DNA of 40,611 nt from Ascoidea tarda (nom. inval.). Lineage: Eukaryota > Ascomycota > Saccharomycetes > Ascoideales > Ascoideaceae. The first letter of the stretch is position 1; each line of letters opens with the position of its first letter. Both the position numbers and the translations under genes were made by a program. The notes beneath the pieces are model-generated. The model searched no databases and was not told where the DNA came from. It saw only the letters and a list, made by a program, of their open reading frames with translations. The stretch is taken from the NCBI GenBank assembly GCA_030560485.1, contig JAKTTS010000081.1, positions 1 through 40,611 on the forward strand, written 5' to 3'. Below are positions 37,380-40,611 of this stretch, piece by piece.

Positions 37380-40300
37380 ATGATGGCTGAAATCCTAGGT
37401 TCTGCAGTTTTCACCTTTGTTTTCACAAAGATAATGGACAGTAGCTACTACTCCCACTCTTCCAAAAAACTATCCAAAGAGCTCAAAAACGAAATCGCTC
37501 AACAAATCCAAAATGCCAACAACGACCTTGAATCGCAGATTGTTTCCAAACACGAAACAATCAAGAAAAAAAACGCCCAAGTCATTCAATTGGCTCAAGA
37601 CTTGAAAAAAATCCAAGAAAAGTCCAATCTCCTCGTCTTTGAAAACGACACCTTCAAAAAGACAAACCAATTGCTCGAAGACCAGTTGAAGTCCTCGGAA
37701 AAGAACAAGTTGCAATTGACTGAAAAATTGTCCAAGCTCAACCAAAACTCGACCAAATTGTCCAACAAGTCTCCAACCAACGACACCAAGTTCTCCCAAC
37801 CCAGTACCAAAAACGACAGCTCTCACAATCTCAAGTTCATCCACAAAATCACTTCCAACATCGACTCCCCTATCTCCCTCTCCAAACACGAATTTATCTC
37901 CCACTCAGAATCAGACTCAGAAGCAGGCTCGGAAGTAAACTCCACCCTCGGCGTTACCGAGGTAAGACATATCTCCTTGAACCACGAAAGGGATACTCTC
38001 TCGACCCAACTTTCCGTCTTGAAATCCGAGATCAATTCCGTCCAGGCCCAAATCAACGAGAAAAATGCCCTATTGTTGGAGTCCTCTTCCAAGCTCACCT
38101 CCTCCATATTGAAGATAAACAATTTGAAGATAAACATAGACAAAAACGAAAAGCTAATCTCAGATCTCAAAGCAAACTCAAGCTCAAGCTCAAATGCTGT
38201 TTCGGATTCCTCCGAGTCCCCTGACTCTCTCATCACCTCAACATACCTAACCCTATCAAGTCTCAAGAACTCTCTTCAATCTGAATCTCAGTTCAACTCA
38301 AATTTACAATATTCAATAGATTCTCAAAAAGCACAAATCGCCACTTTATCAACTTCCTTATCCAAACTCAACGACAACTTCCTCCTCAAATCACAGCAGT
38401 TTTCAACTCTAAACTCATCCCTCAACGATTCAGATTACAAATCTTATGTCTTTGAAGACGAAATTAATGGTTACCTCGAAAAGGCAATCAACAAAAGTCA
38501 ACAACTATCCAAAAACAACGACTCCCTAACCCTACAAATCAACCAACTAAACGCCCAATTATCAAACCTATCCTTTGAAATCCAACAAAAAAAATTACTA
38601 AACGACGATTTAAACAAAATTATTCAACAGTCAAATCAACACATCTCCTCTTTAAACAACAACATTCAGTCCCTAAAAGACCTCCATAAAATCGAATTAT
38701 CAAATGTCACAACAAACTTTCAAAAGAAACTACAAGCCAAGTCCGATCAAATTTCTAAACTAGAAAAGGATCTATCAACTAAAAACTCCCTAATATCCAG
38801 CTTGAAATCCTACTTGAGCCCTAATTTAAAGAAAAATGATTTCGACCAGAACATTAAAATCCAATCAAATTCTATTGACAAAAATATCCTACTTCGTGAC
38901 ATTGAAATTGATGAATTGAAAAATACTCTAAACTTCATCGCTTCAAAAAACTCTTCTTCATTGAACAATTCCTCTTTATCTCAAATCTCAAACACAAATC
39001 TTCATTCAGATTTTCTAAATTCTTATTCTTCCAACGACTTCTATATCTCCTATTTGAAACAAATTGAATCCAAAATTGAAAATCAACAAAATACTATTCA
39101 AAAGCTAATTGATAACAAAAAGGACAAATTCATCTACGATCAATTTAAACAAATCAAATCTTCAAAAGACAACGATTCAAATTCTTGTACTCAAAACTCT
39201 CTAAACTTTGAATTCAAAGCCTCCCAAAAACTCATTCTCGATGTCATCGAATTGTTAAACTTGACTAAATCTTCAATATCCAACATTGAAAATGAAATAA
39301 CCTATAAAGTAATTCAATCAAAAGCCATTAAACAACATTACGAAGACTTTATAATTTCAAACAAAGATTCAAAATGTATTCACCAATCCCTAGTTTCTTC
39401 AAATACTTCTTCAATCTTGATTCAGTGGTTCACTGAAATTATAAACGCCATTACTTTTATTACAAACCCTAACCTAGAATTTGAAAAAAATTCAAACTTT
39501 TCAACCCTATCAAATATCTTGAAGTTCAATCTTGATAAATCTCTAATTCAAAATACCCAACTTCTGAAATTGCAATCTGATTGCCGTAACTCCTTTAAAT
39601 ACCTATATGAACACATTAAAAATATTAAAATCAGTAACCGCAAAGTTCGTTCTATTGATGACAACAAATCCCAAATTGATTTTAAAAAGCATATTTTCGA
39701 ATTGTCAAAACAAATTGATGACTTTAAATCAAACTTTGACGAAAAGAAATTAGACGATTCAAAATTAATTCAATTAAAAGAACAGATAACAAAAGCAAAT
39801 CTCGATCTTCAAAATTACAAAAAAGAAAACAAAATCCTTTTTTCAAAACTATATTCTTTAGAAAATAACTCAAGACCAATCACTGAAAATAGCTTTGATA
39901 AAAGCACCGATAAAAACGATGAAATTGCTTGTTTGAAAGAAAAATACGAAAAAGAACTATCCGATGCAATCAAAAAGGCAGATTCATTAGTTATTATTAA
40001 CAATGCTCACGATAATAAAATTAAATCAATCAAAAAAAAATATATTCAACAAATAACGTCTTTAAAAAAGGAAATTGTGGAATTGAAAGAACAAACAGAA
40101 AATGAAAAAAATAATGAAATTCAAAATTATCGTACCAAAATCACCGAATTGACTAAGAAAATTGACATTTTGACCAAGAATGTCAGCATCGAAGACAAGA
40201 GTGAAATTCAAAAGATCACGATCAACTACGAAAACAAGATTGCTTTGTTGAACAAGAAGATTAATGAATTGAGCAGCACCAAGACTGATGTTACTCAGAC

Positions 40301-40611
40301 ATCCGAATACAAGAAAGCTATCACTAGTTACGAATCCAGAATTTCTGAATTGACAAAAAAGATTGAATCCAGCAGATCCGTCAGCACATCAACTGACAAA
40401 TCTGAAATCAAGAAGATCACCGTTGGTTACGAAACTAAGATTGCTGAATTGACTAAGAAGATTGACATTTTGACCAAGAATGTCAGCATCGAAGACAAGA
40501 GTGAAATTCAAAAGATCACGATCAACTACGAAAACAAGATTGCTTTGTTGAACAAGAAGATTAATGAATTGAGCAGCACCAAGACTGATGTTACTCAGAC
40601 ATCCGAATACA
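37380..40611 (+). CDS. Large coiled-coil protein with tandem repeats, 5' part only
   Basis: The frame opens at ATGATG (37380), with an in-frame TAG 33 bp upstream, and stays open for 1077 codons to the right edge. No name is recognised. Residues 3-19 (AEILGSAVFTFVFTKIM) are hydrophobic and could be a short membrane anchor. Almost everything else is Lys/Glu/Asn/Gln/Ser-rich with leucine or isoleucine heptads, so a very long coiled coil is expected (for example NAQVIQLAQDLKKIQEKSNL). No motor, ATPase or zinc motif is visible. From about residue 910 the sequence becomes a regular tandem repeat (listed separately). Base use changes along the gene: GC-rich first 300 codons, AT-rich middle, then AAG/ATC/ACC-rich repeats. 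It could be a tether or structural filament; this is inference. Confidence 0.85.
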   Translation, partial: MMAEILGSAVFTFVFTKIMDSSYYSHSSKKLSKELKNEIAQQIQNANNDLESQIVSKHETIKKKNAQVIQLAQDLKKIQEKSNLLVFENDTFKKTNQLLEDQLKSSEKNKLQLTEKLSKLNQNSTKLSNKSPTNDTKFSQPSTKNDSSHNLKFIHKITSNIDSPISLSKHEFISHSESDSEAGSEVNSTLGVTEVRHISLNHERDTLSTQLSVLKSEINSVQAQINEKNALLLESSSKLTSSILKINNLKINIDKNEKLISDLKANSSSSSNAVSDSSESPDSLITSTYLTLSSLKNSLQSESQFNSNLQYSIDSQKAQIATLSTSLSKLNDNFLLKSQQFSTLNSSLNDSDYKSYVFEDEINGYLEKAINKSQQLSKNNDSLTLQINQLNAQLSNLSFEIQQKKLLNDDLNKIIQQSNQHISSLNNNIQSLKDLHKIELSNVTTNFQKKLQAKSDQISKLEKDLSTKNSLISSLKSYLSPNLKKNDFDQNIKIQSNSIDKNILLRDIEIDELKNTLNFIASKNSSSLNNSSLSQISNTNLHSDFLNSYSSNDFYISYLKQIESKIENQQNTIQKLIDNKKDKFIYDQFKQIKSSKDNDSNSCTQNSLNFEFKASQKLILDVIELLNLTKSSISNIENEITYKVIQSKAIKQHYEDFIISNKDSKCIHQSLVSSNTSSILIQWFTEIINAITFITNPNLEFEKNSNFSTLSNILKFNLDKSLIQNTQLLKLQSDCRNSFKYLYEHIKNIKISNRKVRSIDDNKSQIDFKKHIFELSKQIDDFKSNFDEKKLDDSKLIQLKEQITKANLDLQNYKKENKILFSKLYSLENNSRPITENSFDKSTDKNDEIACLKEKYEKELSDAIKKADSLVIINNAHDNKIKSIKKKYIQQITSLKKEIVELKEQTENEKNNEIQNYRTKITELTKKIDILTKNVSIEDKSEIQKITINYENKIALLNKKINELSSTKTDVTQTSEYKKAITSYESRISELTKKIESSRSVSTSTDKSEIKKITVGYETKIAELTKKIDILTKNVSIEDKSEIQKITINYENKIALLNKKINELSSTKTDVTQTSEY
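40110..40611 (+). repeat. 300-bp tandem repeat encoding three 33-residue coiled-coil units
   Basis: Positions 40149-40311 recur at 40449-40611 with a single difference I could see (AAA to AAG), a period of exactly 300 bp. Each 100-residue unit holds three related subunits of 33-34 residues with the core SE-x-KK-I-x-x-YE-x-KI-x-x-L-x-KKI (for example NYENKIALLNKKI, SYESRISELTKKI, GYETKIAELTKKI). The subunits have diverged from each other but the 300-bp units have not. The array continues past the right edge. Confidence 0.93.

Noticed and set aside
1-40611. Transposons, virus-derived elements, CRISPR arrays, rRNA
   Set aside because: No reverse transcriptase, integrase, transposase or capsid-like reading frame, no long terminal repeats, and no regular repeat-spacer array were seen on either strand.

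Overview
The window reads as a nuclear chromosome segment of an AT-rich budding yeast (Saccharomycotina). The evidence is near-intronless dense genes, one intron with GTATGT/TACTAAC/CAG signals, Asn/Asp-rich low-complexity inserts, and clear orthologues of Saccharomyces proteins (HAS1, BDP1, POL3, PEX13, MEF1, TFC4, REX1, CSE1). It is not a close Saccharomyces relative: it also has a dynactin p62 gene and a glucosylceramide synthase gene, which S. cerevisiae lacks. CTG codons are rare, and the ones I located lie at poorly conserved positions, so I cannot decide whether CTG is Leu or reassigned. I found no transposon, virus-derived element, tRNA, rRNA or CRISPR array.

Layout. 1-5.2 kb: the 5' part of an Asn/Asp-rich nuclear-looking protein running off the left edge, RAI1, and a secreted glucoamylase-family (GH15) protein that has lost catalytic residues. 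5.2-13.5 kb: HAS1, then BDP1 (with a 5' intron) and POL3 on the minus strand. A perfect Pol III B-box sits between POL3 and BDP1. 13.5-20.4 kb: an F-box-like/LRR gene divergent from PEX13, then MEF1 and a free methionine-(R)-sulfoxide reductase. 20.4-28.1 kb: CSN12, TFC4 and REX1. 28.5-35.7 kb: dynactin p62, glucosylceramide synthase and CSE1. 35.7-37.4 kb: a long gene-free stretch with tandem repeats and a GC-rich island. 37.4 kb to the end: a large coiled-coil gene entering a nearly identical 300-bp tandem repeat that is cut by the right edge.

The genes are independent housekeeping loci. Several concern RNA (RAI1, HAS1, BDP1, TFC4, REX1, CSN12), and two of them are general Pol III factors (a TFIIIB and a TFIIIC subunit), but nothing shows an operon-like arrangement. 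Upstream regions share two habits: CACGTG hexamers, often inside inverted repeats, and short GC-rich perfect inverted repeats. Several genes start GC-rich and turn AT-rich downstream.

Most notable: the B-box in front of BDP1, the residue-depleted GH15 protein, the homogenised 100-residue coiled-coil repeat, and the p62 gene. All assignments come from reading the sequence; no database search was run.
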